Part shown: positions 44,953 to 54,542 of the stretch, piece by piece
Position numbering within the stretch: the stretch's first letter is position 1
How the letters are laid out: each line of letters begins with the position of its first letter
Assembly (NCBI RefSeq): GCF_042648805.1
Contig: NZ_JBHRXZ010000017.1
Span: 124,001 to 188,000 of the forward strand
Origin: Azomonas tarimensis
GTDB lineage: Bacteria > Pseudomonadota > Gammaproteobacteria > Pseudomonadales > Pseudomonadaceae
Reading direction: 5' to 3'
Length of the DNA: 64,000 nucleotides
Notes under the pieces: model-generated
Seen by the model: only the letters and a program-made list of their open reading frames with translations
What the model was told of the DNA's origin: nothing
The model's database searches: none
Translations under genes and position numbers: made by a program

Positions 44953-47826
44953 GTGTCGCAAACCCCTCGCCTTTCACAGTTGCAGCAAGCCGAAGCCTTT
45001 CTTCCACGCCACCTCGGCCCGGACGCCACCGAGCAGCAGGCGCTTCTGGCGGCGCTGGGGCTGGCCAGTCGTGATCAGCTCATCGAGCAGACCGTTCCCC
45101 CGGCGATTCGGATGCAGGGCGAGCTGGTGCTTCCAGCTGCACTGAGCGAGGGTGAGGCGCTGGCGAAGCTGCGCGGTCATGCCCAGCGCAACGAGTTGTG
45201 GACCAGCCTGATCGGCATGGGCTACCACGGCACCGTCACCCCGCCGGTGATCCTGCGCAACGTGCTGGAAAACCCGGGCTGGTACACCGCCTATACGCCT
45301 TACCAGCCGGAAATCGCCCAGGGCCGGCTGGAGGCGCTGCTGAACTTCCAGCAGCTGACCATCGACCTGACCGGACTGGACCTGGCCAACGCCTCGCTGC
45401 TCGACGAAGCCACCGCCGCGGCGGAAGCCATGGCGCTGGCCAAGCGGGTCGCCAAGAGCAAGAGCAACCTGTTCTTCATCGACGAGAATTGCCACCCGCA
45501 GACGATCTCGGTGGTCTGCACCCGCGCCGCGGCGTTCGGCTTCGAGACCCAGGTGGCGCCGCTGGAACAGCTCGGCGAGCGGGAGGTGTTCGGTGCGCTG
45601 CTGCAGTACCCCGATACCCACGGCGACATCCGGGATCTCAGGCCGCTGATCGAGACCCTGCACAATCAGAAGGCACTGGCCTGCGTGGCCGCCGACCTGC
45701 TGAGCCTGGTGCTGCTGACCCCGCCGGGCGAACTGGGTGCCGACGTGGTGCTTGGCAGTACCCAACGCTTTGGCGTGCCCATGGGCTACGGTGGGCCCCA
45801 CGCCGCCTACTTTGCCACTCGCGATGAGTTCAAGCGGGCCATGCCCGGGCGGATCATCGGTGTGTCCAAGGACAGCCGTGGCAATGTCGCCCTGCGCATG
45901 GCGCTGCAGACCCGTGAACAGCACATCCGCCGCGAGAAGGCCAACTCCAACATCTGCACCGCCCAGGTGCTATTGGCCAACATTGCCGGCTTCTACGCGG
46001 TCTACCATGGCCCGGATGGCTTGAAGCGCATTGCCGGGCGTACCCATCGACTCACCGCCATCCTTGCTGCTGGCCTGGCGCGCAAGGGCATGGTGCGGCT
46101 CAACCGGCATTTCTTCGATACCCTGACCCTGCAGGTGGACGGTGCCCAGAGCGCCATCATCGATAGTGCCAGGGCGGCGCGGGTCAATCTGCGGATCCTC
46201 GGGCGCGGGCGGCTCGGGGTGAGCCTGGACGAGACTTGCACCGCCGAAACGGTGGAGCGGCTGTTCGCCGTTTTCCTTGGGGCCGATCATGACCTGTCGG
46301 TGGCGGCGCTGGATGCCGAGGATCTCATAGAGGGCATACCGGCCGAGCTGCTGCGCACCTCGCCGGTGCTGACGCACCCGGTATTCAATACCCACCACAG
46401 CGAAACCGAGATGCTGCGCTACCTGAACCGGCTCGAGAGCCGCGATCTGGCGCTGAACAAGGCGATGATCCCGCTGGGTTCCTGCACCATGAAACTCAAC
46501 GCCACGAGCGAAATGATCCCCATCACCTGGCCCGAATTCGCCAATCTGCACCCCTTCGCGCCCCGCGAGCAGGCGGCCGGCTACAAGGCGATGATCGACG
46601 AGCTGGAAAGCTGGTTGTGCGCCATCACCGGCTTCGACGCCATCAGCATGCAGCCTAATTCGGGTGCTCAGGGCGAGTATGCCGGCCTGCTGGCGATCCG
46701 CAAGTATCACGAGAGTCGTGGTGAGGCGCAGCGGGACATCTGCCTGATTCCCTCGTCGGCCCATGGCACCAACCCGGCCACCGCGCAGATGACGGGCATG
46801 AAGGTGGTGATCGTCGACTGCGACCGCTCCGGCAATGTCGATATCGAGGATCTCAAGCGCAAGGCGGCGCAAGCCGGCGATAGGCTGTCCTGCCTGATGA
46901 TCACCTATCCCTCGACCCACGGCGTGTACGAAGAGGGCATACGCGAGATCTGCCAGGTCATCCATGAGCACGGCGGCCAGGTCTACATGGACGGCGCCAA
47001 CCTCAACGCCCTGGTGGGCCTGGCGCAGCCGGCCGACATCGGCGCGGACGTCTCGCACATGAACCTGCACAAGACGTTCTGCATTCCCCACGGCGGCGGC
47101 GGCCCGGGCATGGGGCCGATCGGGGTGAAAGCGCACCTGGCGCCCTTCGTGGCCGGTCACCCGGTGGTGGATCTGGATGGGCCGAACCCCGGCAACGGCG
47201 CGGTCAGCGCGGCGCCATGGGGCAGCGCCAGCATCCTACCGATCAGCTGGATGTACATCGCGATGATGGGCCCGGGACTGCGCGAGGCTTCGGAAGTGGC
47301 GATTCTGAGTGCCAACTACCTGGCCCGGCGCCTGGGCGGTGCCTTCCCCGTGCTCTACTGCGGCCGCAACGGCTGGGTAGCGCACGAGTGCATCATCGAC
47401 CTGCGCCCGCTCAAGGCCGAGACCGGTATCAGCGAGGAGGACGTGGCCAAACGCCTGATGGATTACGGCTTCCATGCCCCGACCATGTCCTTCCCGGTGC
47501 CTGGCACGCTGATGATCGAGCCCACCGAGAGCGAACCCCAGGTGGAGCTGGACCGTTTCGTCGAGGCGATGCTGGCCATTCGTGTCGAGATCGACCGGGT
47601 GAAAAACGGCGAGTGGCCGGCTGAAAACAACCCGCTGGTCAATGCGCCTCACACCTTGGCCGACGTGACCGGCGAGTGGAGCCGCCCTTACAGTATTGCC
47701 GAAGCCGTCACGCCGACGGCCCACACCCGCGAGCACAAGTACTGGCCCGCGGCGAATCGGGTCGACAACGTGTTTGGAGACCGCAACCTGTTCTGCTCCT
47801 GCGTGCCGGTGGAGGCTTATCGGTAA
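44953..47826 (+). CDS. gcvP: Glycine dehydrogenase (decarboxylating), P protein
   Basis: GcvP is the pyridoxal-phosphate decarboxylase of the glycine cleavage system. The 957-residue single-chain form has the N half (FLPRHLGPD, MGYHGTVTPPVILRN) and the catalytic C half (SAHGTNPATAQMTGMKVV). The PLP lysine lies in MNLHKTFCIPHGGGGPG. It starts at GTG 44953 with GGAG upstream, 81 bases after gcvH and just past a terminator-like hairpin. Confidence 0.97.
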   Translation: MSQTPRLSQLQQAEAFLPRHLGPDATEQQALLAALGLASRDQLIEQTVPPAIRMQGELVLPAALSEGEALAKLRGHAQRNELWTSLIGMGYHGTVTPPVILRNVLENPGWYTAYTPYQPEIAQGRLEALLNFQQLTIDLTGLDLANASLLDEATAAAEAMALAKRVAKSKSNLFFIDENCHPQTISVVCTRAAAFGFETQVAPLEQLGEREVFGALLQYPDTHGDIRDLRPLIETLHNQKALACVAADLLSLVLLTPPGELGADVVLGSTQRFGVPMGYGGPHAAYFATRDEFKRAMPGRIIGVSKDSRGNVALRMALQTREQHIRREKANSNICTAQVLLANIAGFYAVYHGPDGLKRIAGRTHRLTAILAAGLARKGMVRLNRHFFDTLTLQVDGAQSAIIDSARAARVNLRILGRGRLGVSLDETCTAETVERLFAVFLGADHDLSVAALDAEDLIEGIPAELLRTSPVLTHPVFNTHHSETEMLRYLNRLESRDLALNKAMIPLGSCTMKLNATSEMIPITWPEFANLHPFAPREQAAGYKAMIDELESWLCAITGFDAISMQPNSGAQGEYAGLLAIRKYHESRGEAQRDICLIPSSAHGTNPATAQMTGMKVVIVDCDRSGNVDIEDLKRKAAQAGDRLSCLMITYPSTHGVYEEGIREICQVIHEHGGQVYMDGANLNALVGLAQPADIGADVSHMNLHKTFCIPHGGGGPGMGPIGVKAHLAPFVAGHPVVDLDGPNPGNGAVSAAPWGSASILPISWMYIAMMGPGLREASEVAILSANYLARRLGGAFPVLYCGRNGWVAHECIIDLRPLKAETGISEEDVAKRLMDYGFHAPTMSFPVPGTLMIEPTESEPQVELDRFVEAMLAIRVEIDRVKNGEWPAENNPLVNAPHTLADVTGEWSRPYSIAEAVTPTAHTREHKYWPAANRVDNVFGDRNLFCSCVPVEAYR

Positions 47827-47895
47827 GCCGAGAGCCGGGCAGAGCGCTGGATGCTGGGCGGGGAGTAGCGGCCTCATTTAGCCAGCATTGATGCG

Positions 47896-47935
47896 CCGGC
47901 CGCTGAACGCCGGCACGCCAGCGCTCAGCGGCCGG
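47896..47935. terminator. Hairpin between convergent gcvP and the DUF2388 gene
   Basis: An 11-base-pair perfect stem (47896-47906 with 47925-47935, core CGGCCGCTGA) lies between the two converging genes. It lacks a T run on either side, but the position suits a bidirectional terminator. Confidence 0.45.
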
Positions 47936-47943
47936 TCTGCCGG

Positions 47944-48246
47944 TTATTGCGCGGTCAGGACTGCCGTGGCGAGTTCCATGTCGCTGGCATTCAGCCCGGA
48001 ATGCTCGCTGCGCATCTCCCGGAGCCAAGCCTCGAGGTAGGGGCCGCGAATGGCGCCTTCGCTGGCGACGAAGCTGCTGGCGTCTTCGCGGGTCGCCACG
48101 ACCTGCTTGTCATCGCCGCGGAAGGTGAGATAGGTGGTGCCGGTCGTGATGCCCGAGGACAGGATGCTTCGAACGAAGCCGTCTGCCATCGCGGCGGCGG
48201 GAAGGACGATGAGGCTGCTCAGGGCGATGATTTTCGTCAGGCGCAT
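47944..48246 (-). CDS. Small exported DUF2388 protein
   Basis: The 100-residue product has a signal peptide (MRLTKIIALSSLIVLPAAAMA) and a short domain with FVRSILSSGITTGTTYLTF and EDASSFVASEGAIRGPYLEAWL (in part), typical of pseudomonad DUF2388 proteins. These are predicted periplasmic and have no known role. AGAGGAAGATCC precedes the ATG. It lies 14 bases after the large sensor kinase gene ends and could be co-transcribed with it. Confidence 0.75.
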   Translation of the reverse strand: MRLTKIIALSSLIVLPAAAMADGFVRSILSSGITTGTTYLTFRGDDKQVVATREDASSFVASEGAIRGPYLEAWLREMRSEHSGLNASDMELATAVLTAQ

Positions 48247-48260
48247 GGATCTTCCTCTTG

Positions 48261-51200
48261 TCAGGGACCCGGCGGGTCGGAAGTGGGATGCCCTGTAGGC
48301 TGTTCCGCCTCCATCATCTGGCGAATGCGGCTTGCCAGCAGATCGAGGTTGAACGGCTTGGTGAGCATCTCCGTACCGTTGGACAGGTAATCGCAGCGAT
48401 TTTCTGCATCGGGTGCGTAGCCTGTTATGAACAGGACCTTCAAGGCCGGGCGGAGCTGGCGGGCCAGCGCTGACAGTTGCCGACCGTTGATGCCCGGCAG
48501 ACCGACGTCGCTGACCATGAGGTCGATGCGCCGGTTGCCCTGCAACAAGGCGAGCGCACTGTCGCCATCCACCGCTTCCAGTACCTCATAGCCCAGCTCG
48601 CGCAAGACTTCCACCACCAGCATGCGCACCGCCGCTTCGTCCTCGACCACCAGCACGGTTTCCCCTGCCCCCGCGCGCGGGACTTCGCCAGCTGCGCCGT
48701 GGGGCTCGTGCTCGCTCTTCGCCGTCAGCGATTGATGGTCGCGCGGCAGCAGCAGGGTCATGCGCGTACCTCTGGCGGGTTCGCTGTCGATACGGATGCC
48801 GCCGCCGGTCTGGAGGACGAAACCGTAGACCATCGACAGACCCAGGCCGGTGCCCTGGCCGATGGGCTTGGTGGTGAAGAAGGGGTCGAAGGCCTTCGCG
48901 ATCACCTCTGCCGGCATGCCGCAGCCGCTGTCCTCGACACTTAGCACCAGGTAGTCGCCCGGCTCCAGGCTGTCAGGCTGCGGGCCGCGCAAGGTCAGCG
49001 CGCGGGTCTGGATGACCAGCCGTCCGCCCTCGGGCATCGCGTCGCGGGCATTGATCACCAGGTTGAGCAGGGCGTTCTCGAGCTGATGGGCATCGGTGTA
49101 GGCCGGCCAGAGCCGCTGTCGCAGGTCGGTATGCAGCTGGATGTGCTCGCCGATAGTGCGCCGCAGCATGTCCTCCATCGACAGCACCAACTCGTTCACA
49201 TCCACCGGCTGGGTATCTAGCGCCTGGCGGCGGGCAAAGGCGAGCAGGCGGTGGGTGAGGGCGGCGGCGCGATTGGCCGAACTCGTCGCGGCATCCAGAT
49301 AACGCTGCAGGTCGGCATTGTGCAGCGGGTCGAGGCGACGCTGGATGAGGTCGAGCGCCCCCAGTACGCCGGTCAGCATGTTGTTGAAGTCATGCGCCAG
49401 GCCGCCGGTCAGCTGGCCGATGGCTTCCATTTTCTGCGCATGGCGCAGCGCTTCCTCGGCACGCTCGCGCTCACTCATCTCCACCTGCAGGCGGCGGTTG
49501 GTATCGGCCAGTTCGTGGGTACGCTCGGTTACGCGCCGCTCCAGGCTGTTGTTGAGCTCGCGCAGCGCCTCTTCGGCCTGGACCTGGGCGGTGATGTCGG
49601 TATGGGTGCCAAACCAGCGGATCACCTCGCCGGAGGCATTGCTGATCGGCAGGGCGCATGACAGAAACCAGCGATAGCGGCCGTCGCGACCCTGCAGGGG
49701 ATGGGTGTCCTCCCAGACCTGGCCGCGGCTGAAGGCCTGCTGCAGCGAGGTGGTCGCGCGCTCCCTGTGCTGGGGGTGGTGGACCGAGCCGATGCCCAAC
49801 GCGCGCATGGTATCCGGACAGGTGCCGGTTAAATCGTACCAGCGTTTGTTGTACCAGTAGATCTGGCCTGTCGAGTCGGCCATCCAGGCCAGTTGGCTCA
49901 TGTTGTCGGCAAGGGTGCGAAACTGCTCTTCGCTGTCGCGCAGCGCCTGTTCGGCATGCATGCGTTCATCGGCCGTCCAGGCGCGGTCGGCGACATCGCG
50001 GACAAAGAAGATATCCTCGTCCGGCCATGCTCTCGGGCTCTCGTGCATGAGAATCAGGATCGCACTGAGCCGGCCATATTCCATGCGTGGAACGCAGACC
50101 AGGCTGCACAGGCCGAACCGCGCATAGCGGGTGGCGTGGGTTGCGGTACGGCGGTCGTGACGGATGTCCTCGATCACCACCAGTGCGCCGTGACGCAGCT
50201 CCAGGGCGAGGCCGGGATGGTTGGCGAGCGCCAGGCGTCGTTCGGGGCAGGGAGGTTGCTCCGGCCACTGGTGACAGATCGCTGCCCGCTCGTCAGTCGC
50301 GCCCAGGCGCGCCATCAGCACCCGTGTCAGGCGCAGCGTGCTGGCCAGGATGCGTACCGTTTCCCGGTCGATGGTGTCGCTGTCGAGTTGCCCGCGCAGC
50401 AGGTCGCCGAGTTCGATATGCGCCGCCTGGCGGCGCTCGGCCTGGCGGCGTTCCTCGATCTGTTCTTCGAGCAGCAGGTTCATCCGTCTGAGGTCGTCGG
50501 CGGCGTTGCGCTCGGCGGTGATTTCGCGGATGGTGCCAAGGATGCGCACCGGCTCGTCGTCTACCCGGCGTCCGCGAATGGTCAGCCAGCGCCCGTCGAG
50601 CGTGCGGTAGTCCAGGTTGAGCTGACCGTCATGCCTGGCATCGAGCGCATCGGCCAGCGCCGCGCTGAGCCGGGGGCGGTCCTCTGGATGGATGTGCTTG
50701 AGCAATTGCTCGAGACTCGGCGCAGGCGCCTCCGGTGCCATGCCCGCCAGCGCCTTGGTCTGGGTGTCCCAGTGCAGGCTGTTGTGCTTCGGATCGAACT
50801 CCCAAATGCCGATCGCGGCAATGGCATTGGCCAGGCTGATGCGCTGTTCGGCATCATGCAGTTCGCGGGTAACACGGGTTCGCACCCGCGCGGCACGCAG
50901 CCTGATGACGATCTCGCGAACCAGCGAACGTTCCGCCTGGGTCCAGCTGCGTGGGCCTCGGCAGCCCAGCAGCAACAACGCCTGACGTGGCTCATGCAAG
51001 GGCGCGAATAACAGGTCCTGGCATTCGAGCCGTTGCCATAGCGCCTGAAGCCCGGTGCTGCCGGGGATGTCCAGGGGAACCGCGGCGTCCTCTTCAAGCC
51101 GTTCAGCCAGCGCCTGTGCCCCCTCGCCAAGCGCGAGCCGGCCCTTGGCTTCGGCCAGTTCAGGAGCCCGCCATTCGGCGTCGATCTCCAGTTCACCGCT

Positions 51201-52055
51201 GTCGGGGTGCAGGAAACCGTGGGCGATGCGATCGACCCCGAGCAAACGGCCGAGACGCTGACTGAGCAGCAGGTCCAGGTCGACCCGGACCACCGATTTC
51301 TGCAGGTGATCGCTGAGGTCGAGCATGAAGCTACGCAGTGCCTCGGCGCGGGCACACTCACTGATATCGGTGAAGGTGCAGGCGGCGCCTTGCAATACAC
51401 CGTCGGCATGGATGGGGGGTACCCGGTACTCCACCGGCAACGGCGTACCATCGGGGCTCGACAGCAGTTCGCAGGCAGCCTGCGCCTGCCGAGCGTTGCG
51501 CAGTTGAAGCAGTTCGAGGTAGTGGACCACCTGGCGGGCCATCCCGACCAGTTGAGTCCGCTGCGCATCGGAAAGGGCGTGCGGCTGGCGATCCATCACG
51601 CAGAGTACGCCCACTGCCTCCCCGGTGTCGCTGATGAGCGCGACGCCGGCATAGGCACGGATGCCCTGCGCCTGCTCGAGGCTCTGGTCAGCGCCGGTGA
51701 CCAGGTCAAGGTCGGGTATCTCATACAGCCCTGGGCGTTCCATCGCCTGGGCCGAAAGCGACCGCTGCCACGGCACGGCTTCGGCCGACAACCCCAGGCT
51801 TGCTGCGGCCCGGCGCTGGCCCTGATAGAACAAGTGGATGGCGGCGCAGGGCATCTCGCAAAGCGCGGCGGCCAATTCGGCGAAGCGCTGCAACTCCGCA
51901 TCGAGGGGAAGGAAGGATGGGCAACTAGGGGCCGGCACGGCCTGTCGATCCGCTTCGTTCCATGAAGCTGGACTGGGTGTCTGGTTCAAAGGTATCCACT
52001 TGGCTTTCCCTGGCCTGATAAGGGAACGACCGCGCCAGAGCGGAAAACGTCCCAA
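48261..52055 (-). CDS. Multi-sensor hybrid histidine kinase (GAF/PAS, HisKA, HATPase, receiver)
   Basis: This protein of up to 1264 residues has no clear transmembrane segment. Several GAF and PAS modules occupy the first 850 residues; the clearest are a GAF start near FAELAAALCEMPCAAIHLF and a PAS with FRTLADNMSQLAWMADSTGQ. HisKA has the phospho-histidine in LAHDFNNML near residue 888. HATPase has NLVINARDAM, DSGCGM and TGLGLSMVYG. A C-terminal receiver has VVEDEAA and D near 1183 in VSDVGLPG. No ATG with a ribosome site is obvious near the 5' end, so the true start is uncertain. Input and partner are unknown. Confidence 0.88.
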   Translation of the reverse strand: MGRFPLWRGRSLIRPGKAKWIPLNQTPSPASWNEADRQAVPAPSCPSFLPLDAELQRFAELAAALCEMPCAAIHLFYQGQRRAAASLGLSAEAVPWQRSLSAQAMERPGLYEIPDLDLVTGADQSLEQAQGIRAYAGVALISDTGEAVGVLCVMDRQPHALSDAQRTQLVGMARQVVHYLELLQLRNARQAQAACELLSSPDGTPLPVEYRVPPIHADGVLQGAACTFTDISECARAEALRSFMLDLSDHLQKSVVRVDLDLLLSQRLGRLLGVDRIAHGFLHPDSGELEIDAEWRAPELAEAKGRLALGEGAQALAERLEEDAAVPLDIPGSTGLQALWQRLECQDLLFAPLHEPRQALLLLGCRGPRSWTQAERSLVREIVIRLRAARVRTRVTRELHDAEQRISLANAIAAIGIWEFDPKHNSLHWDTQTKALAGMAPEAPAPSLEQLLKHIHPEDRPRLSAALADALDARHDGQLNLDYRTLDGRWLTIRGRRVDDEPVRILGTIREITAERNAADDLRRMNLLLEEQIEERRQAERRQAAHIELGDLLRGQLDSDTIDRETVRILASTLRLTRVLMARLGATDERAAICHQWPEQPPCPERRLALANHPGLALELRHGALVVIEDIRHDRRTATHATRYARFGLCSLVCVPRMEYGRLSAILILMHESPRAWPDEDIFFVRDVADRAWTADERMHAEQALRDSEEQFRTLADNMSQLAWMADSTGQIYWYNKRWYDLTGTCPDTMRALGIGSVHHPQHRERATTSLQQAFSRGQVWEDTHPLQGRDGRYRWFLSCALPISNASGEVIRWFGTHTDITAQVQAEEALRELNNSLERRVTERTHELADTNRRLQVEMSERERAEEALRHAQKMEAIGQLTGGLAHDFNNMLTGVLGALDLIQRRLDPLHNADLQRYLDAATSSANRAAALTHRLLAFARRQALDTQPVDVNELVLSMEDMLRRTIGEHIQLHTDLRQRLWPAYTDAHQLENALLNLVINARDAMPEGGRLVIQTRALTLRGPQPDSLEPGDYLVLSVEDSGCGMPAEVIAKAFDPFFTTKPIGQGTGLGLSMVYGFVLQTGGGIRIDSEPARGTRMTLLLPRDHQSLTAKSEHEPHGAAGEVPRAGAGETVLVVEDEAAVRMLVVEVLRELGYEVLEAVDGDSALALLQGNRRIDLMVSDVGLPGINGRQLSALARQLRPALKVLFITGYAPDAENRCDYLSNGTEMLTKPFNLDLLASRIRQMMEAEQPTGHPTSDPPGP

Positions 52056-52095
52056 GGCTTTTCATGGCCTTTGGACGCTGCGGAAGACGCCGAGT

Positions 52096-53682
52096 TCAGC
52101 GGGCGATGGATCGCCCCTCGCTCATGGCGCGATTCAGCGCAGCGATCAGTGCCGCGTCCTGGCGATAGATGTCGGGGCGGTAATGGGCTGTGCCCAGCGC
52201 ATCGGCTTCGGCGGTCCAGTAGCCCAGCAGAACCGGCGTCGGGCGTTGCAGCCGATACTCGTAGGTCCGGCCGAGCGCCAGACGTCGCTCGACCGTGTCA
52301 CGCTCGGCCTCGGTCAGCAACTGCTCGACCAGGCCCAGGGCCGCCTCGACGCGGACGCAGCCGGAGCTGGTGGCGCGTTCGGCCGAGGCGAAGAGGCGCT
52401 GGCTGGGTGTGTCGTGCAGGTAGATGGCGAAGGGATTGGCAAAGCGCACCGCGACCTGGCCCAGCGGATTATCGGGGCCCGCCTCCTGGCGTAGCATCAC
52501 CCCGGAGGGCGCGTTCCAGTCCACTGTGGCCGGATCGACCGGGTGCCCTTGGAAGTCGAGCACCTGCAGCCGGCTGCGCGTCAGGTACTCGGGGTCCTGG
52601 CGAATCTGCGGCAGCTTGTCCTCGCGCAGGATGGTCGGTGGCACTGTCCAGGTAGGGTTCAATGTCAGGCGGGTGATCGTGGACTTGAGCTGGGGCGTGG
52701 CGCGGCCTGCACGGCCCACCTGGGCGCGGGTCTGCCAGACCGCCTGGCCGTCACGGTACAGCGCCAGCTGCGCGCCAGCGATGTCCACCAGCAGCAGGTC
52801 GGGCTCGAGATCCCTGGCAAGCCAGCGCCAGCGTTCGAGATTGGCGCGCAGCCCGTGGAGGCGTGAAGCAGGGCTGATGTTCAGCTCGTGCAAGGTGGCC
52901 GGGCCGAGTATGCCGTCGGCCTGCAGACCGTGATCCTGCTGAAACGCCCGCAGCGCATTGACCAGCGCCGGGTGGTGGTGGGTCGCCGGTTCGCTCGCGG
53001 GCGGCAGGTAGCCGGCCATCTGCAGTCGCGCTTCGAGCCCTGCAACCCGTGGGTCGCTCATGCCCGGGCGAAGCAGGGGGCCGGAGGCGAGGGCGAACCA
53101 GTCTGCCAGCGGCTCTTGGCGCGCCCGTGCATAGGCGAGGCGCAGATGCCGGTATTGCTCTGCGGCTGGGCGGGCCTGCTCGAAAGCGCGCGCCGGGTCG
53201 GCAAGCCCGGCCTTGGCCAGCGCAAGGGTGGCCCTGATTTCATCGCCGGTGTGCTCGCGTTCGCGCCAGAGCGGTTCGTAATCGCGCTGCGCCAGGCGGC
53301 CGCGTGCCAGGTGGCGCAGGGCATCGAGATAGCCACGGGTGAGCAGCAGGTCCTGACAGGCCGCTGTAGCGGCGGGCTGGTCGAGACTCGGGGCGGGAAA
53401 TGGGTCTGGCAGGTATTCGGCGGGTTCGAGACCATCGTCAGCCAGCGCCTCGAACGCGCTACGCAGCGCCTGGAGGCGGCCCGGATCGCTCCAGAGCGGG
53501 CGACCTTCACTCGTCCCGTAGAGCGACGCCAGCAGCTCTGCGTTGCCCGCGTAGCCTGTATGCAACAGAGGCGGGCAGGACTGCGCCGGGTCGTCGAGGA
53601 CCTGTTGCAATCCGGTGGCATGAGCGCCCAGCGAGGCCAGGCCCAGGCTGGCGATCAGACAGATGGTTCGTGGATCGGGCAA
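52096..53682 (-). CDS. L,D-transpeptidase, YcbB/LdtD type
   Basis: This enzyme forms 3-3 cross-links in peptidoglycan. The 528-residue precursor has a signal peptide (TICLIASLGLASLGAHATG), an N-terminal helical region, a peptidoglycan-binding domain (FQQDHGLQADGILGPATLHEL, in part) and a YkuD catalytic domain ending in LFASAERATSSGCVRVE with the active cysteine. I choose TTG 53682 because GGAG lies at good spacing and the signal peptide follows; the frame stays open for 34 more residues upstream. It is divergent from another L,D-transpeptidase-family gene. Confidence 0.88.
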   Translation of the reverse strand: MPDPRTICLIASLGLASLGAHATGLQQVLDDPAQSCPPLLHTGYAGNAELLASLYGTSEGRPLWSDPGRLQALRSAFEALADDGLEPAEYLPDPFPAPSLDQPAATAACQDLLLTRGYLDALRHLARGRLAQRDYEPLWREREHTGDEIRATLALAKAGLADPARAFEQARPAAEQYRHLRLAYARARQEPLADWFALASGPLLRPGMSDPRVAGLEARLQMAGYLPPASEPATHHHPALVNALRAFQQDHGLQADGILGPATLHELNISPASRLHGLRANLERWRWLARDLEPDLLLVDIAGAQLALYRDGQAVWQTRAQVGRAGRATPQLKSTITRLTLNPTWTVPPTILREDKLPQIRQDPEYLTRSRLQVLDFQGHPVDPATVDWNAPSGVMLRQEAGPDNPLGQVAVRFANPFAIYLHDTPSQRLFASAERATSSGCVRVEAALGLVEQLLTEAERDTVERRLALGRTYEYRLQRPTPVLLGYWTAEADALGTAHYRPDIYRQDAALIAALNRAMSEGRSIAR

Positions 53683-53801
53683 GGCTAGGCTCCAGGTTGG
53701 TCTCGCGCTGGTAGACTCGGGCGATACGCGGCTGCGGTGCCGGGAGCCCTCTCGAGCGAGACTGCGGCCAGGAGCCTGTGACACACGGAGTCTGTTTCCC
53801 C

Positions 53802-54491
53802 ATGCGGCATTTCTTCGGGCGAATCTGCCTGGCGTTCGGCCTGTTGCTCTGGTCCCATTCCTCTATCGCGTCCGCACTGACCGACAGTCTCGCACGGGTC
53901 GCACCCTCGCTGGATACCCGGGTGTTGCAACAGGCCGTGTCGGCCATGCAGTGCGCGGTCCGCAACGGCGCCAGCCCGGCGGCGCGGCTGGCGGTGGTGG
54001 ACTATTCCCGGCCCTCTTCGGAGCCGCGTCTGTGGATCTTCGATCTGAACGAGCGCCGTCTGCTGCTCGAGGAATTTGTCGCCCACGGCTCGAAGTCGGG
54101 CGAGAACCTGGCCGAACGTTTTTCCAACATCCTCGGCAGCCACCAGACCAGCCTGGGCCTGTTCCGCACCGCGGAAAGCTACCAGGGCCGTCACGGCTAT
54201 TCGTTGCGCATGGATGGCATGGAACCGGGGGTCAACGACCGCGCCCGGGAGCGAGCCATCGTCATCCATGGTGCGGACTACGTCGATCCGGACTGGATTC
54301 CTCGCCAGGGCCGCATCGGCCGTAGCCAGGGCTGCCCCGCGGTGCGCCGGGGGATTGCCGAGACGGTGGTCGACAACCTGAAGGACGGGCAGTTCCTGTT
54401 TTCCTGGTACCCCGACCCGCACTGGCTGGAAACCTCGGTCTTTCTCAATTGCGATGCCCAGCGCGTGGCAAGTCTGGTGCGCGGGTCATAG
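53802..54491 (+). CDS. L,D-transpeptidase catalytic-domain family protein (YkuD_2 type)
   Basis: The 229-residue precursor has a signal peptide (FGRICLAFGLLLWSHSSIASA) and a single domain of the YkuD_2 family. LWIFDLNERRLLLEEFVAHG comes first, then the histidine in IVIHGADYV and the cysteine in GRSQGCPAVRRG. The fold suggests a murein transpeptidase or hydrolase-like activity in the periplasm. ATG 53802 has GGAG about 10 bases upstream; GTG 53778 is less likely. It shares a 119-base divergent intergenic region with the YcbB-type gene. Confidence 0.82.
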   Translation: MRHFFGRICLAFGLLLWSHSSIASALTDSLARVAPSLDTRVLQQAVSAMQCAVRNGASPAARLAVVDYSRPSSEPRLWIFDLNERRLLLEEFVAHGSKSGENLAERFSNILGSHQTSLGLFRTAESYQGRHGYSLRMDGMEPGVNDRARERAIVIHGADYVDPDWIPRQGRIGRSQGCPAVRRGIAETVVDNLKDGQFLFSWYPDPHWLETSVFLNCDAQRVASLVRGS

Positions 54492-54542
54492 GCTGGCAGC
54501 AATCCCTGGGCTGTTCGGTCGCTGCAATGGCCTGACCGTCGC

